Source: Pararhizobium sp. (GTDB lineage: Bacteria > Pseudomonadota > Alphaproteobacteria > Rhizobiales > Rhizobiaceae). Taken from it: DNA of 64,000 bases. Shown in pieces: positions 25,383 to 34,273 of this stretch. Each line of letters opens with the position of its first letter. The stretch's first letter is position 1. The translations under genes were made by a program, and so were the position numbers. The stretch is from positions 62,001 to 126,000 of the forward strand of contig JAURWE010000051.1 in NCBI GenBank assembly GCA_030655075.1, given 5' to 3'. The notes beneath the pieces were generated by a model. That model was not told the origin of the DNA, did not search any database, and was given only the letters and a program-made list of their open reading frames with translations.

Positions 25383-25981
25383 ACTTTCGCCTTCTCATCC
25401 CCCGGCAGAACGTAATCCGTTCCTTCCCAGGGCGACATGAAGTCGAAGTTGCGGAATTCCTGTTTCAGTTCCACCGGCTCGTAGATGACGCGTTTGGCTT
25501 CGTCGTCGTAGCGGACTTCGACGAAGCCGGTCGTCGGAAAATCCTTGCGCAGCGGATAGCCCTCGAAACCGTAGTCGGTGAGGATGCGGCGCAGGTCCGG
25601 GTGACCGGTAAAGAGAATGCCGTACATGTCGTAGGCTTCCCGCTCGAACCAGTCGGCACCCGGGTAGACGGCGGTGGCCGAGGGCACCGGCTCGTCTTCG
25701 GCGGTCGCGACCTTGATGCGGATGCGCTGGTTCTGCTTCGGCGACATCAGGTGGTAGACGACGTCGAAACGCTCGGCGCGCTGCGGCCAGTCGACACCGC
25801 AGATGTCGGTGAAGTTGACGAAAGCGCACTTCGGATCGTCCCGGAGGAAGGTTAGAAGCGGAATGATGGTGGCAGCGGTCGCCGTCAGCGTCAGCTCGTC
25901 GAAACGGATCGCAGACCCGATGATCAGGTCCGCCTTGGTCTCGCCGATATGGGTGGACAGCGCGTTCAGGGCTTCAGTCAT
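25379..25981 (-). CDS. nuoC: NADH-quinone oxidoreductase subunit C
   Basis: This is the 30-kDa-type subunit of the complex I peripheral arm. The protein is 200 residues. FTDICGVDWPQRAERFDVVYHLMS and the signature EREAYDMYGILFTGHPDLRRIL with the DYGFEGYPLRKDFP continuation are intact. Its stop codon is the first TGA of the repeat array. nuoC lies 16 bp after nuoB. It is separate from nuoD, not fused as in E. coli. Confidence 0.97.
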   Translation of the reverse strand: MTEALNALSTHIGETKADLIIGSAIRFDELTLTATAATIIPLLTFLRDDPKCAFVNFTDICGVDWPQRAERFDVVYHLMSPKQNQRIRIKVATAEDEPVPSATAVYPGADWFEREAYDMYGILFTGHPDLRRILTDYGFEGYPLRKDFPTTGFVEVRYDDEAKRVIYEPVELKQEFRNFDFMSPWEGTDYVLPGDEKAKV

Positions 25982-25997
25982 TCTCTATCCCCCGGCC

Positions 25998-26588
25998 TTA
26001 CCGTTCGATCGTGCCTGTGCGGCGGATCTTCTTCTGCAGCAGCATCACCCCGTAGAGGAGCGCTTCTGCCGTGGGAGGACAGCCCGGCACGTAGATATCG
26101 ACCGGCACGACGCGGTCGCAGCCGCGCACGACGGAATAGGAGTAGTGATAATACCCTCCCCCGTTGGCGCAGGAGCCCATGGAAATGACATAGCGCGGCT
26201 CGGGCATCTGGTCATAGACCTTGCGCAGCGCCGGAGCCATCTTGTTGGTCAGCGTGCCGGCGACGATCATCACGTCGGACTGGCGCGGAGAGGCGCGCGG
26301 CGCAAAACCGAAACGCTCGGCGTCGTAGCGCGGCATCGACATCTGCATCATCTCGACGGCGCAACAGGCCAGACCGAAGGTCATCCACATCAGCGAACCG
26401 GTGCGGGCCCAGTTGATCAGCTCGTCGGTCGACGTGACGAGAAAGCCCTTGTCGGCGAGCTCGTTGTTGATCTCGCCGAAGAAGGCGTCGTTGCTGCCGA
26501 TCGGCTTGCCGGTCGAGGGATCGATGATGCCCTTCGGCTGCTGCGAAACCATCATGTTCCCGGGCGTGGTCACAGGTGCTACTCCCAT
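25998..26588 (-). CDS. nuoB: NADH-quinone oxidoreductase subunit B (cluster N2)
   Basis: This subunit carries the terminal 4Fe-4S cluster N2 next to the quinone. It has 196 residues. The ligand motifs are the tandem cysteines of FGLACCAVEMM, then GSCANGGGYY and VPGCPPTAEALLYG. The ATG at 26588 lies inside the end of nuoA (10-bp overlap), with AGGAG 8 bases upstream, so translation is coupled. Confidence 0.97.
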   Translation of the reverse strand: MGVAPVTTPGNMMVSQQPKGIIDPSTGKPIGSNDAFFGEINNELADKGFLVTSTDELINWARTGSLMWMTFGLACCAVEMMQMSMPRYDAERFGFAPRASPRQSDVMIVAGTLTNKMAPALRKVYDQMPEPRYVISMGSCANGGGYYHYSYSVVRGCDRVVPVDIYVPGCPPTAEALLYGVMLLQKKIRRTGTIER

Positions 26589-26944
26589 TCGAGCGCTCCT
26601 TTCTTCCATTCATAAACGAAGCCGATGGTCAGGACGGCCAGGAACGCCATCATCGACCACAGGCCGAACCAGCCGATCTTGCTGAAGGCCACGGCCCAGG
26701 GGAACAGAAAGGCCACTTCGAGGTCGAAGATGATGAAGAGGATCGACACCAGGTAGAAGCGGATGTCGAACTTCATGCGCGCGTCGTCGAAGGCGTTGAA
26801 ACCACACTCGTAGGCCGACAGCTTTTCAGAGTCCGGCGCCTTGTGCGCGATAGCAAACGGCGCAACAAGAAGAGCAATACCGATGACGAGTGCGATACCG
26901 ATGAAGATGGCGATCGGGATGTAGGAGCTTAGAAGTTCAGTCAT
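26579..26944 (-). CDS. nuoA: NADH-quinone oxidoreductase subunit A
   Basis: This small membrane subunit of complex I is the first gene of the operon. It has 121 residues and three helices. KLSAYECGFNAFDDARMKFDIRFYLVSILFIIFDLEVAFLFPWA is the family signature, including the conserved Cys and the intramembrane Glu/Asp. The start MTELLSSYIPIAIFIG was chosen because the upstream open extension is repeat-derived. Confidence 0.96.
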   Translation of the reverse strand: MTELLSSYIPIAIFIGIALVIGIALLVAPFAIAHKAPDSEKLSAYECGFNAFDDARMKFDIRFYLVSILFIIFDLEVAFLFPWAVAFSKIGWFGLWSMMAFLAVLTIGFVYEWKKGALEWE

Positions 26945-27555
26945 TCTGTCCGTCCCTGCTTGCCGTGAAACACTTGGCCTCGAAACACGCGGTTTCGAAA
27001 CACTTGGGAGGTGCCTCTCGGCCGATGGCCTGCAAGCGGAAATATGTTGCAACGACCGAGTGGTTAGCGCAGCCAGCGCTCGCACGCAAGACTATGTCCG
27101 GCTTTTCCGGGCGTCCAGTGTATAGTTTGAAAAGCTGATAAAAAACGTCGCTGCCGCCGTGTGCTGCAAATGCGGCAAGCAGGCCCGTCAGGCGGGCAAA
27201 TACCCGCCGCGTCGTCAAGCGCCCGAAGGCCGGGACATAAGGTCGCAACAGGCCTTTTCACGCGCGCTTCGCAGTCTGCGGCGCCTTCCGCTCAATCGAC
27301 CGCCAACCCGGCAGATTCTCCATCCCACCCGCTGCGTCGGATCCGGCTGTGAACGATGGGACCGAGCCGCTGGAGGCAAATCGCCCGAATCGTTCCGGTG
27401 TTTTGCGGCCTGTCCCCGCCTATTCGGGCTGGGAAAAGAACATCGACATGGTTATGTTCGCCCGCGATCATCGATGTGTTGCGGGCGTCACGAAAACGCC
27501 GTGCAGCTCTGATCGCATCGAGCCGGATGACGCGACATCGGGGAACAGGAAACAC
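26945..27555. other. 611-bp non-coding region between divergent nuoA and DUF1045 genes
   Basis: No convincing gene is found. The stretch must hold the nuo promoter (leftward) and a promoter for the phosphonate genes (rightward). Near nuoA there is a three-copy 15-bp repeat (26967-27011), and at 27191-27208 a short hairpin GGCGGG-N6-CCCGCC. A TATACA near 27120 (leftward) could be a -10 element but lacks a good -35. Confidence 0.55.
26967..27011. repeat. three 15-bp direct repeats in the nuoA leader
   Basis: GAAACAC begins at 26967, 26982 and 26997, spaced exactly 15 bp. The outer two copies share GAAACACTTGG. The array lies 22 bp upstream of the nuoA start, in its likely 5' untranslated region. 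Confidence 0.6.
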
Positions 27556-28263
27556 GTGCGATACGCCCTTTATTTTGCCCCGCCAGCAATCGACCCGCTC
27601 TCGCAAGCGGCGGCGCGCTGGCTTGGACGCGATGCCTTTACCGGCGAAACCATGCCCCTTAAGGAAACAGTCGATTTCGACGCGGCGGAGCTCCATGCCC
27701 TGACGGACGACCCGCGCCGCTACGGTTTTCATGGCACGTTGAAAGCCCCCTTCGCGCTGGCCGAGGGGCGGAGCGAGGGCGAGTTGTTAGCCGAGCTGGC
27801 GGCGTTTGCGGCGGGCTCAGCAGGCTTCGCAATACCGGAACTAGTGCTCGGCCAACTGGGCTCGTTCTTCGCGCTGGTTCCGGCTGGCCCTTGCCTGCCG
27901 CTTCAGGCCCATGCGGCCGACGTGGTCCGCCATTTCGAGCCGTTCCGGGCGCCGCTTTCCGAGGCGGACATCGCCCGCCGCCGGCCAGATAGGCTGCCGC
28001 CGCGCCAGCGCGACAATCTTCTGACCTGGGGCTATCCTTATGTCTTTGATGATTTCGGTTTCCACATGACCCTGACCGGTCCCGTCCCTGAACACCGCAC
28101 GGAGGCCATGCGGCGCCTGCTTGAGCAGCGGTTCGCCGCCTTTATCGGCGAGCCGCTACCGGTGCGCCATCTGGGCCTCTTCGTCGAGCCGGCGCGCGGC
28201 GCGCCCTTTTCTGTCCATACGCTTTTGCCGCTCAGCGGCCCGTCCAACCGAAAGATCGCCTGA
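27556..28263 (+). CDS. DUF1045 family 2H-phosphoesterase-like protein, phosphonate cluster
   Basis: This 235-residue protein is found next to C-P lyase genes in many proteobacteria. The two HxT motifs of the 2H phosphoesterase superfamily are visible: FHGTLKAP (His59, Thr61) and FHMTLTGP (His170, Thr172). The fold suggests cleavage of a cyclic phosphate ester, fitting the ribose cyclic phosphate chemistry of phosphonate breakdown. That is inference. The start is GTG at 27556 with AGGA 8 bases upstream. phnM begins 1 bp after its stop. Confidence 0.87.
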   Translation: MRYALYFAPPAIDPLSQAAARWLGRDAFTGETMPLKETVDFDAAELHALTDDPRRYGFHGTLKAPFALAEGRSEGELLAELAAFAAGSAGFAIPELVLGQLGSFFALVPAGPCLPLQAHAADVVRHFEPFRAPLSEADIARRRPDRLPPRQRDNLLTWGYPYVFDDFGFHMTLTGPVPEHRTEAMRRLLEQRFAAFIGEPLPVRHLGLFVEPARGAPFSVHTLLPLSGPSNRKIA

Positions 28264-28264
28264 T

Positions 28265-29404
28265 ATGACTTCCGAGCACGTCTTTTCCAATGCCCGCATC
28301 GTTCTCGAGCACGAGATCCTCACCGGCTCGGTGCTCGTGCGCGACGGCAAGATCGTCGACCTGTCCGACGGCGACAGCCGGCTGGGCGAGGATTTCGAGG
28401 GCGACTATCTCATTCCCGGCCTGGTGGAGCTTCACACCGACCATCTCGAATCGCATTACTCCCCCCGCCCCGGCCTTCGCTGGCCGAAGATGGCGGCGAT
28501 CCAGGCGCATGACGCGCAGATCGCAACGTCCGGCATCACCACGGTGTTCGATTGCCTGCGCATGGGTTCGGACGAGGACGGCGGCTTTGCCCCCGGCGAG
28601 ATGCGCGAGATGGCCGACGCCCTGGCCCTGGCGGCCAGGGAAAACCGGCTGCGGGCGCAACATCTCATTCACCTGCGCTGCGAGGTGTCGGCGGCCGATG
28701 TGCTCGACCATTTCGAGGCTTTCGAAGACGATCCGCAGGTGCGCCTCGTCTCGCTGATGGACCATGCGCCCGGTCAGCGCCAGTTCCAGACGATGGAGCA
28801 GTACACGCTCTATTACAAAACCATGCGCGGCCTGTCGGATGCCGAGTTCGCCACGTTCGTCGCACGCCGCCAGGCGCTTTCGGCGCTCCATGCCGGTCCG
28901 CATCGTCAAGCCATCGCCAATGCCTGTGCGGCGCGCGGCATCACGGTCGCCAGCCATGACGATGCGACGCTTGAACATGTCAACGAGGCGATCGGCCACG
29001 GCGTGCGGCTGGCGGAATTCCCGACCAGCGTCGAGGCGGCCAAGGCCTCGCACGGGGCCGGGATGAGCGTGCTGATGGGGGCGCCCAACATCGTGCGCGG
29101 CAAGTCGCACTCGGGCAATATCGCCGCCCGCGACCTGGCCGAATACGGCGTGCTCGACGTGCTGTCTTCGGACTACGTGCCGCTCAGCCTGATCCATGCG
29201 CCGTTCGTACTCTCGGACGGGAGCGACACCATCAGCCTGCCGAAGGCGCTGGCCATGGTGACGGCGACGCCGGCACGCACGGTCGGCCTTGATGATCGCG
29301 GCCGCATCGCGCCGGGGCTGAGGGCCGATCTCGTCCGGGTTCACCGCAACAACGGCGTGCCGGTGGTGCGCGCCGTGTGGCGCGAAGGCCGCCGGGTGGC
29401 GTGA
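28265..29404 (+). CDS. phnM: alpha-D-ribose 1-methylphosphonate 5-triphosphate diphosphatase
   Basis: PhnM removes pyrophosphate from the ribosyl-triphosphate methylphosphonate intermediate, producing the substrate of C-P lyase PhnJ. The 379-residue amidohydrolase-fold protein shows LIPGLVELHTDHLESHY (metal site), TTVFDCLRMGSDEDGG, VASHDDATLEHVNEA and VLDVLSSDYVPLSLIHA. The start and stop are tightly packed with neighbours (1-bp gap to DUF1045, TGATG overlap with phnN). The core phnGHIJKL genes are not in the window, so the rest of the pathway is elsewhere. Confidence 0.93.
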   Translation: MTSEHVFSNARIVLEHEILTGSVLVRDGKIVDLSDGDSRLGEDFEGDYLIPGLVELHTDHLESHYSPRPGLRWPKMAAIQAHDAQIATSGITTVFDCLRMGSDEDGGFAPGEMREMADALALAARENRLRAQHLIHLRCEVSAADVLDHFEAFEDDPQVRLVSLMDHAPGQRQFQTMEQYTLYYKTMRGLSDAEFATFVARRQALSALHAGPHRQAIANACAARGITVASHDDATLEHVNEAIGHGVRLAEFPTSVEAAKASHGAGMSVLMGAPNIVRGKSHSGNIAARDLAEYGVLDVLSSDYVPLSLIHAPFVLSDGSDTISLPKALAMVTATPARTVGLDDRGRIAPGLRADLVRVHRNNGVPVVRAVWREGRRVA

Positions 29405-29985
29405 TGGCGGAGGAGCAGGCCCGCCGTGGAACGTTGATCGTCGTCGTCGGCCCGAGCGGTGCCGGTAAGGACAGCGTCATGAACATCGCCGCCCGCCATT
29501 TCGCCGGGCGCAAGGACATTCACTTCGCCCGGCGCTTCATCACCCGGCCACAGGATGCCGGCGGCGAAGCGCATCAGAGCGTCAGCGACAGCGAGTTCGA
29601 GCTGTTGCAGGCAAGCGGCGGTTTTTCCGTCTCCTGGGATGCCCATGATCTTCGATACGGAATTCCGTGCGATGCACTCGCCCGTGTCGAGCGCGGCGAG
29701 ACGGTCATCGTCAATGGCAGCCGCCGGGCACTCTGCGATTTCGCCAAGGCCTTCGCGCGCATCACCGTCGTCAACATCACCGCAGCGCCGGAGGTTCTGG
29801 CAGAGCGGCTGATGGCGCGCGGGCGAGAAAGCGAAGCCGATATCCGTGCCCGTCTGGCGCGCCAGGTCCCGGCTCTCGCCGAACAGCCCGGGATCGTCGT
29901 CATCGACAACAGCGGCCGCCTCGAGGATGCCGCCTGGCAGTTCATCGCGGTTGCCGAGGCGATCGCTGCGGGCAGACCCGGCTGA
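29404..29985 (+). CDS. phnN: ribose 1,5-bisphosphate phosphokinase
   Basis: PhnN phosphorylates ribose 1,5-bisphosphate to PRPP at the end of C-P lyase phosphonate use. The protein has 193 residues. The P-loop GPSGAGKDS is at residues 16-24, and the guanylate-kinase-like substrate region is ARRFITRPQDAGGEAHQSVS. FSVSWDAHDLRYGIP and the C-terminal GRLEDA follow. The ATG overlaps the phnM stop by one base. The end lies 7 bp from the convergent dehydrogenase gene. Confidence 0.92.
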   Translation: MAEEQARRGTLIVVVGPSGAGKDSVMNIAARHFAGRKDIHFARRFITRPQDAGGEAHQSVSDSEFELLQASGGFSVSWDAHDLRYGIPCDALARVERGETVIVNGSRRALCDFAKAFARITVVNITAAPEVLAERLMARGRESEADIRARLARQVPALAEQPGIVVIDNSGRLEDAAWQFIAVAEAIAAGRPG

Positions 29986-29992
29986 GGGCTTC

Positions 29993-31021
29993 TCAGTTCT
30001 TGGAGACGGGTTTGGAGCGCATCCGCGACACGGTTTCGCGCTCAGCCCGCTTGCAGCGCATCGGCGGCAGGTTGCGGTCCATCAGGTCCATGTCCTCAAG
30101 CACCATCTCGCCCATCTTCTTGAAGGCGCTGTCGAGCGCGCCGGCCCTATGCGCCGAGCGGACGAAGCCCTTGAGCGTGCGGACCGGGTGATCCAGCGGC
30201 AGCGGCTCTTCTGGAAAGACGTCGCTGGCAGCAACGATATGGCCACTGGCGACCGCCGCCATGAGGGCATCGAAATCGACCACGTCGGCGCGGCTGAGCA
30301 GAATGAAGCCGGCGCCCTTGCGCATGCTGGCAAAGGCCTCCGCGCCGAGAAAACCCTTGTTCTCGCTGGTCACGGCGGCAACGACGAAAACGAAATCGCT
30401 CGTCGTCAGCACCTCGTCCAGGCTCGCCGGCAACACGCCGTTTTCGAGCAGGAACGAGCGCGGCATCCACGGGTCGAAGACCTTTGTCTTGGTGCGGAAG
30501 CCCGAGAGCACCCGGTTCAGCGCCTTGCCGAGCTCGCCGAAGCCGATGATGCCGACGTCGGCGCCTGACAGAAGCCGGGCGGAGGCATTGCCGTCGCCAC
30601 CCCAGAGTTCGTTGCCATTGCGGAAATCGACGTCTGCATCGATGATGCCGCGCGCCATGTTCAGCGCCAGCCCAAGGCCCAGTTCGGCCACCGGCTCGGC
30701 AAAGACCTGGCCGGTGGTGACGACGTGAATGCCGCGCTGGAACAGCACGTCATAGGGCATGTTGTTGATGAGGTTGCTTTCGACATTGAGAATGCAGCGA
30801 AGGGCCGGCATGCGCTCCAGAATCTCATGCGACAGCGGCGGCTGACCGATGATGTAGCGCGTCTGGCTGAGCACCTCGTCGCCGAGACCGGCTATATTGT
30901 CCGGATCGGCTTCGACAATGCGGTAGTTCGCATGCAACTGCTTCAGCGCGTCGGGCGCGAAGATGAGATCCAGCGTGCGGGGTTCCGGTGCACTGATGAC
31001 AAGGGGAAGCACTGACGTCAT
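29993..31021 (-). CDS. D-2-hydroxyacid dehydrogenase family protein
   Basis: This 342-residue NAD(P)-dependent dehydrogenase has the Rossmann motif GADVGIIGFGELGKALNRV at about residues 170-188. The expected catalytic positions are there: Arg in LLSRADVVDFDAL, Glu in DVFPEEPLP and His in RSAHRAGALDSA. The substrate cannot be told. It lies on the same strand as, but about 300 bp from, the ATP-grasp/QEGLA/amidohydrolase genes, and it may have its own promoter. I recall it as a frequent companion of that cluster in rhizobia. Confidence 0.85.
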   Translation of the reverse strand: MTSVLPLVISAPEPRTLDLIFAPDALKQLHANYRIVEADPDNIAGLGDEVLSQTRYIIGQPPLSHEILERMPALRCILNVESNLINNMPYDVLFQRGIHVVTTGQVFAEPVAELGLGLALNMARGIIDADVDFRNGNELWGGDGNASARLLSGADVGIIGFGELGKALNRVLSGFRTKTKVFDPWMPRSFLLENGVLPASLDEVLTTSDFVFVVAAVTSENKGFLGAEAFASMRKGAGFILLSRADVVDFDALMAAVASGHIVAASDVFPEEPLPLDHPVRTLKGFVRSAHRAGALDSAFKKMGEMVLEDMDLMDRNLPPMRCKRAERETVSRMRSKPVSKN

Positions 31022-31317
31022 GAAAATCGTTCTCCCGGCGATGATCTGCCCGTCATATCGGATGCGGATGGATTTACAACGGCAAGCCAAGGCCGGCGCA
31101 AAAAAATGGCCCCTCGAGGGAGTCAGTTTAATCGGGAGGGCAAGAGTTGCGGACCGAACGGGTTGGAAGCTCGCCTGCCGTTTCGTTGGCCACGAGGAGA
31201 AAGCGGAAAAATCCCCGTGTTCTCCTTCCCCGTTGCGTCCGCCTGACACGGCCCGCATCTCTCGAAAATACAACGCGGCGTTTTCTTAATCGTTCCCGCG
31301 TTTCCTCGACATTTGCC

Positions 31318-32361
31318 TCAGAGCATGGCCAGCGCGCGGTTGGAAATCGCCGTGCCATAGGAGTTGCGGATCGCCACTTTCTTTTCCAGCGCAATGACGA
31401 TCGTTTCGGAAAAGTCGACGCCGTACAGTGCGGCGATGTCCGGCAGTCCGCCCGGCGTGAAGACGTTGATCTCGAGAATCTTGGCGCCGACGATATCGAG
31501 GCCGACCAGAAACATGCCGTCCTCGATCAGCTTCGGGCGGACCATCTCGGCGACCATCAGCATGTCTTCGGTGATGTCCACCGCTTCAGCCGTGCCTGCT
31601 GCATGCATGTTGGAGCGCACCTCGCCTTCGGCAGGTACCCGGCGGAACGCGGCAAAGGCACCGTCGCTCTGCAGCGGCACGCCGTTCATCAGGAACATGC
31701 GGACGTCACCCGCCTTGGCTTCCTCAAGATAGCCCTGCGCAATCAGATAGCCCTCGCCACTGACGGCCTCAAAAATCTGGTTGAGGTTGGCGTCCTTGTT
31801 GGAGCCGATCTTGAAGACGTTCTTGCCACCCGAGCCCTGCAATGGCTTGAGGATGACGCCCTTGGGGTGATCGTCGATGAAGGCGCGGATTTCCTCGATG
31901 CTTTTCGAGATCAGCGTCGTCGGCCGCACGGCTTCGGGGAAACCCTGGAAATAGAGCTTGTTCTGGGCGACGGCGAGGCCTGCCGGGTCATTGACGACGA
32001 GGACGCCGCGCTCGGAGGCGAAGCGGCCGAACATGGCGCCGACATGGGCGGCCCAGGGCCGGTCCTCTGCATCGAGCGACGGGTCGTTGCGCAGGAAAAT
32101 GACGTCGACGTCGCGCACGTCCATCGTCTCGATCTTGGCTTCACCCTGCAGAGCCGCATGAAACGGCGCTGGTTTCTTGTATTTCGAGCCCGGCAGCGTG
32201 ACGGCCCGGATCATCAGGCTGTCATCGGCGCGCAGCACGAAATCGCCGGGCGTGATGTAGCAGATCTCGTGGCCGCGCCCGAGGGCCGCCAGCGCCAGGG
32301 CCGTGGTGGTGAAATGCGGGGCTTCATCCTCGACCGAATTGACGAAAAACGCGATGCGCAT
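31318..32361 (-). CDS. glutathione-synthetase-like ATP-grasp ligase
   Basis: This 347-residue ATP-grasp enzyme resembles GshB. The N-terminal half is MRIAFFVNSVEDEAPHFTTTALALAALGRG and LRNDPSLDAEDRPWAAHVGAMFGRFA. The nucleotide/metal part is KGVILKPLQGSGGKNVFKIG, AGDVRMFLMNGVPL and LVGLDIVGAKILEINVFTPGGLPDIAALYG, with the Mg-binding ExN. It should join a carboxylate to an amine through an acyl phosphate. Being encoded with a QEGLA protein and an N-formylglutamate amidohydrolase, it is probably not the housekeeping glutathione synthetase. The ATG at 32361 has AGGAG 8 bases upstream; 10 bp separate it from the QEGLA gene. Confidence 0.85.
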   Translation of the reverse strand: MRIAFFVNSVEDEAPHFTTTALALAALGRGHEICYITPGDFVLRADDSLMIRAVTLPGSKYKKPAPFHAALQGEAKIETMDVRDVDVIFLRNDPSLDAEDRPWAAHVGAMFGRFASERGVLVVNDPAGLAVAQNKLYFQGFPEAVRPTTLISKSIEEIRAFIDDHPKGVILKPLQGSGGKNVFKIGSNKDANLNQIFEAVSGEGYLIAQGYLEEAKAGDVRMFLMNGVPLQSDGAFAAFRRVPAEGEVRSNMHAAGTAEAVDITEDMLMVAEMVRPKLIEDGMFLVGLDIVGAKILEINVFTPGGLPDIAALYGVDFSETIVIALEKKVAIRNSYGTAISNRALAML

Positions 32362-32371
32362 CAAAAATCTC

Positions 32372-34273
32372 CTATGTCCCGATCATGTCGAGGGGTGAAA
32401 GTCCGGTTGAGGCTTTTTCCAGGCGCTGGCGGGCGCCGTCGCTGTCAAGGAAGTCCGGGCGGATCGCCGGCATCTTCAAGAGGCCACGCGCGCTCAGTTC
32501 CTGCATGACGGTAAAGTGCGAGGCGGCGATCTTGCCCATCCAGAAGGGTTCGAGCGAACCGCCGGCGCCGATGTGATGCAGCAGCTGCATCAGGCCGCGC
32601 AGATAGATGGCGTCCTTGGCAAGGCCGCCGCCGCGATAGAGCCGGAGCACGAGGTTGAACGCCGCCGCCTCGCGAAACCCGTGATCGCGCACCAGCGAGG
32701 CAAAGACATCCCGAAACGGCGCGCCCTCGAGCATGGCATGGCAGGCGACGACGCGGGCCGCGATCAGCCGCAGCCGCTGGCGGGTCATGCCGCCGGCCAG
32801 ATATTCGGCAAAGACCGCCAGCCCCTCCTGCATGCCCTCATAGCCGGCAAGGCCGGAGCGAAACAGGCGCAGGCCCTGCGCCGAGCCGTTGAAATAGGTG
32901 AGAAGATGCACGCCGATCTCGTGGCAGAGCAGCGCATCGACGCGGCTCGAGGCCATCTCGGTCTTGCGGGAAATCAGCAGCCGGGCCCCCGACACCATCA
33001 GGCCGGCCGGAAGGTCGTCGCGCAGCTCGATCTTTGCCTCGAACAGCGGATTGGCCGCCTCGTAGCCGTTGATCATGGCACGCGCCTTGCGCTCGACGAA
33101 ATAGCAGTCGGCGTCGCCCTCGTCCTCATGGGTGGGGTTGCCGCCGGGCTCTTCCAGCTGGGACCGGTCGAGAATGTCGCTGGCTACCGCCAGCAGCCAC
33201 GGTTCGACACTGCCGTAGAGCGCCCGGCCGATGGAGACGAAATGCGGCTTTTCGCGCGAGGCAATCATCGTCAGCTGCAGGTCGAGCTCCTGCTGCTTTT
33301 CCCGGTAAAGCTTGTAAAGCACCGGATCCTCGAAACTGTCGAAGGCGATCGAGAACAGCTTGCGCTTTTCGGTTTCCACCTGCACGGCCAGCGGCCGGTA
33401 GAGGAAAGCCGGAGCGCGCTCGAATCCGCAGGCCTTGAACTCTTCCCAGGCGGCATCGGCGTTGATCGGCGTCACCGCCAGCAGGAAATCGAAGGTCGAG
33501 GCAACATCGTCGATGCTGCGATCGGCACGCTCGACGGCGTCGATGAAGGCCTTGCGGCCAAGCGCGCGGTGTGTCGTCAGCTTGAAATTGCCGGTCTCCT
33601 GGACGAAGGCGGCAAAAGCCTGGAGCCCGGCATCGAAAATATTGGCCACCAGCATTTCCCGCAGATCGGCATAGACGCCGTCCTCGGAACCGGGCTGCCG
33701 GTAGATTGGTGCGAAACGAACGCTGACCAGGGGAAAGCCCCCTGACCGGGCAACCGGCAGCGGCGGTTCCGGCTGCTCATCGTGCAGGGCGACGCGCGGG
33801 GTTCTGAATTTCACCTCCGCGCCCTGCATACACGTCGCGAAGGCCTCGACCGCCTTCCTCGCTGCCGCATCGGAACTGGACGACAGCGTGATCTCGAAGG
33901 GCGGCAGGAAGGGCGCGTCCTCGCTCAGGAGTTCGTCATGGTCCAGCTCACCGATATCGAGCACCAGAAAGCCGCCGAAGCGCTTTTTCAGGACCGGTCC
34001 GATGGCGGCAATGATCGGCGCAGCACTCTCCCGGTCCGGCACGAGCAGATAGGATGCATTGGCCGAGGCAACGTCGCGCGCCGCCAGCTGCGGTTTTTCG
34101 CCAAACACATGCAGGCAGACAAACGGCAGCGGCCGGTCGATATGCAGCCGCCCGCCGCCATCGAGATCCTTGCGCACCGGCTTGCCGGCGTCGATGCAGG
34201 CAATGACCTCGTCGAGGACCGTCATCGTGTCGGGAACGGCCTTGAGCTTGGCCTTGGCGGCGGCTTTGCTCAT
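32372..34273 (-). CDS. QEGLA-motif (DUF1704) putative zinc metallopeptidase
   Basis: This is a 633-residue member of the DUF1704 family, often annotated flavohemoglobin expression-modulating QEGLA motif protein. The namesake QEGLAVFAEYLAGG is at residues 482-495. About 30 residues upstream, LLCHEIGVHLLTYFNG (residues 449-464) contains HExxxH. Together with the Glu of QEGLA this gives a zinc-peptidase-like His-Glu-His-Glu arrangement, as in the eukaryotic MATCAP carboxypeptidases that belong to the same family. The start ATGA overlaps the upstream gene's stop. The three genes (amidohydrolase, this, ATP-grasp) look like one operon building or trimming an unknown peptide-like conjugate; that role is inference. 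Confidence 0.88.
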   Translation of the reverse strand: MSKAAAKAKLKAVPDTMTVLDEVIACIDAGKPVRKDLDGGGRLHIDRPLPFVCLHVFGEKPQLAARDVASANASYLLVPDRESAAPIIAAIGPVLKKRFGGFLVLDIGELDHDELLSEDAPFLPPFEITLSSSSDAAARKAVEAFATCMQGAEVKFRTPRVALHDEQPEPPLPVARSGGFPLVSVRFAPIYRQPGSEDGVYADLREMLVANIFDAGLQAFAAFVQETGNFKLTTHRALGRKAFIDAVERADRSIDDVASTFDFLLAVTPINADAAWEEFKACGFERAPAFLYRPLAVQVETEKRKLFSIAFDSFEDPVLYKLYREKQQELDLQLTMIASREKPHFVSIGRALYGSVEPWLLAVASDILDRSQLEEPGGNPTHEDEGDADCYFVERKARAMINGYEAANPLFEAKIELRDDLPAGLMVSGARLLISRKTEMASSRVDALLCHEIGVHLLTYFNGSAQGLRLFRSGLAGYEGMQEGLAVFAEYLAGGMTRQRLRLIAARVVACHAMLEGAPFRDVFASLVRDHGFREAAAFNLVLRLYRGGGLAKDAIYLRGLMQLLHHIGAGGSLEPFWMGKIAASHFTVMQELSARGLLKMPAIRPDFLDSDGARQRLEKASTGLSPLDMIGT

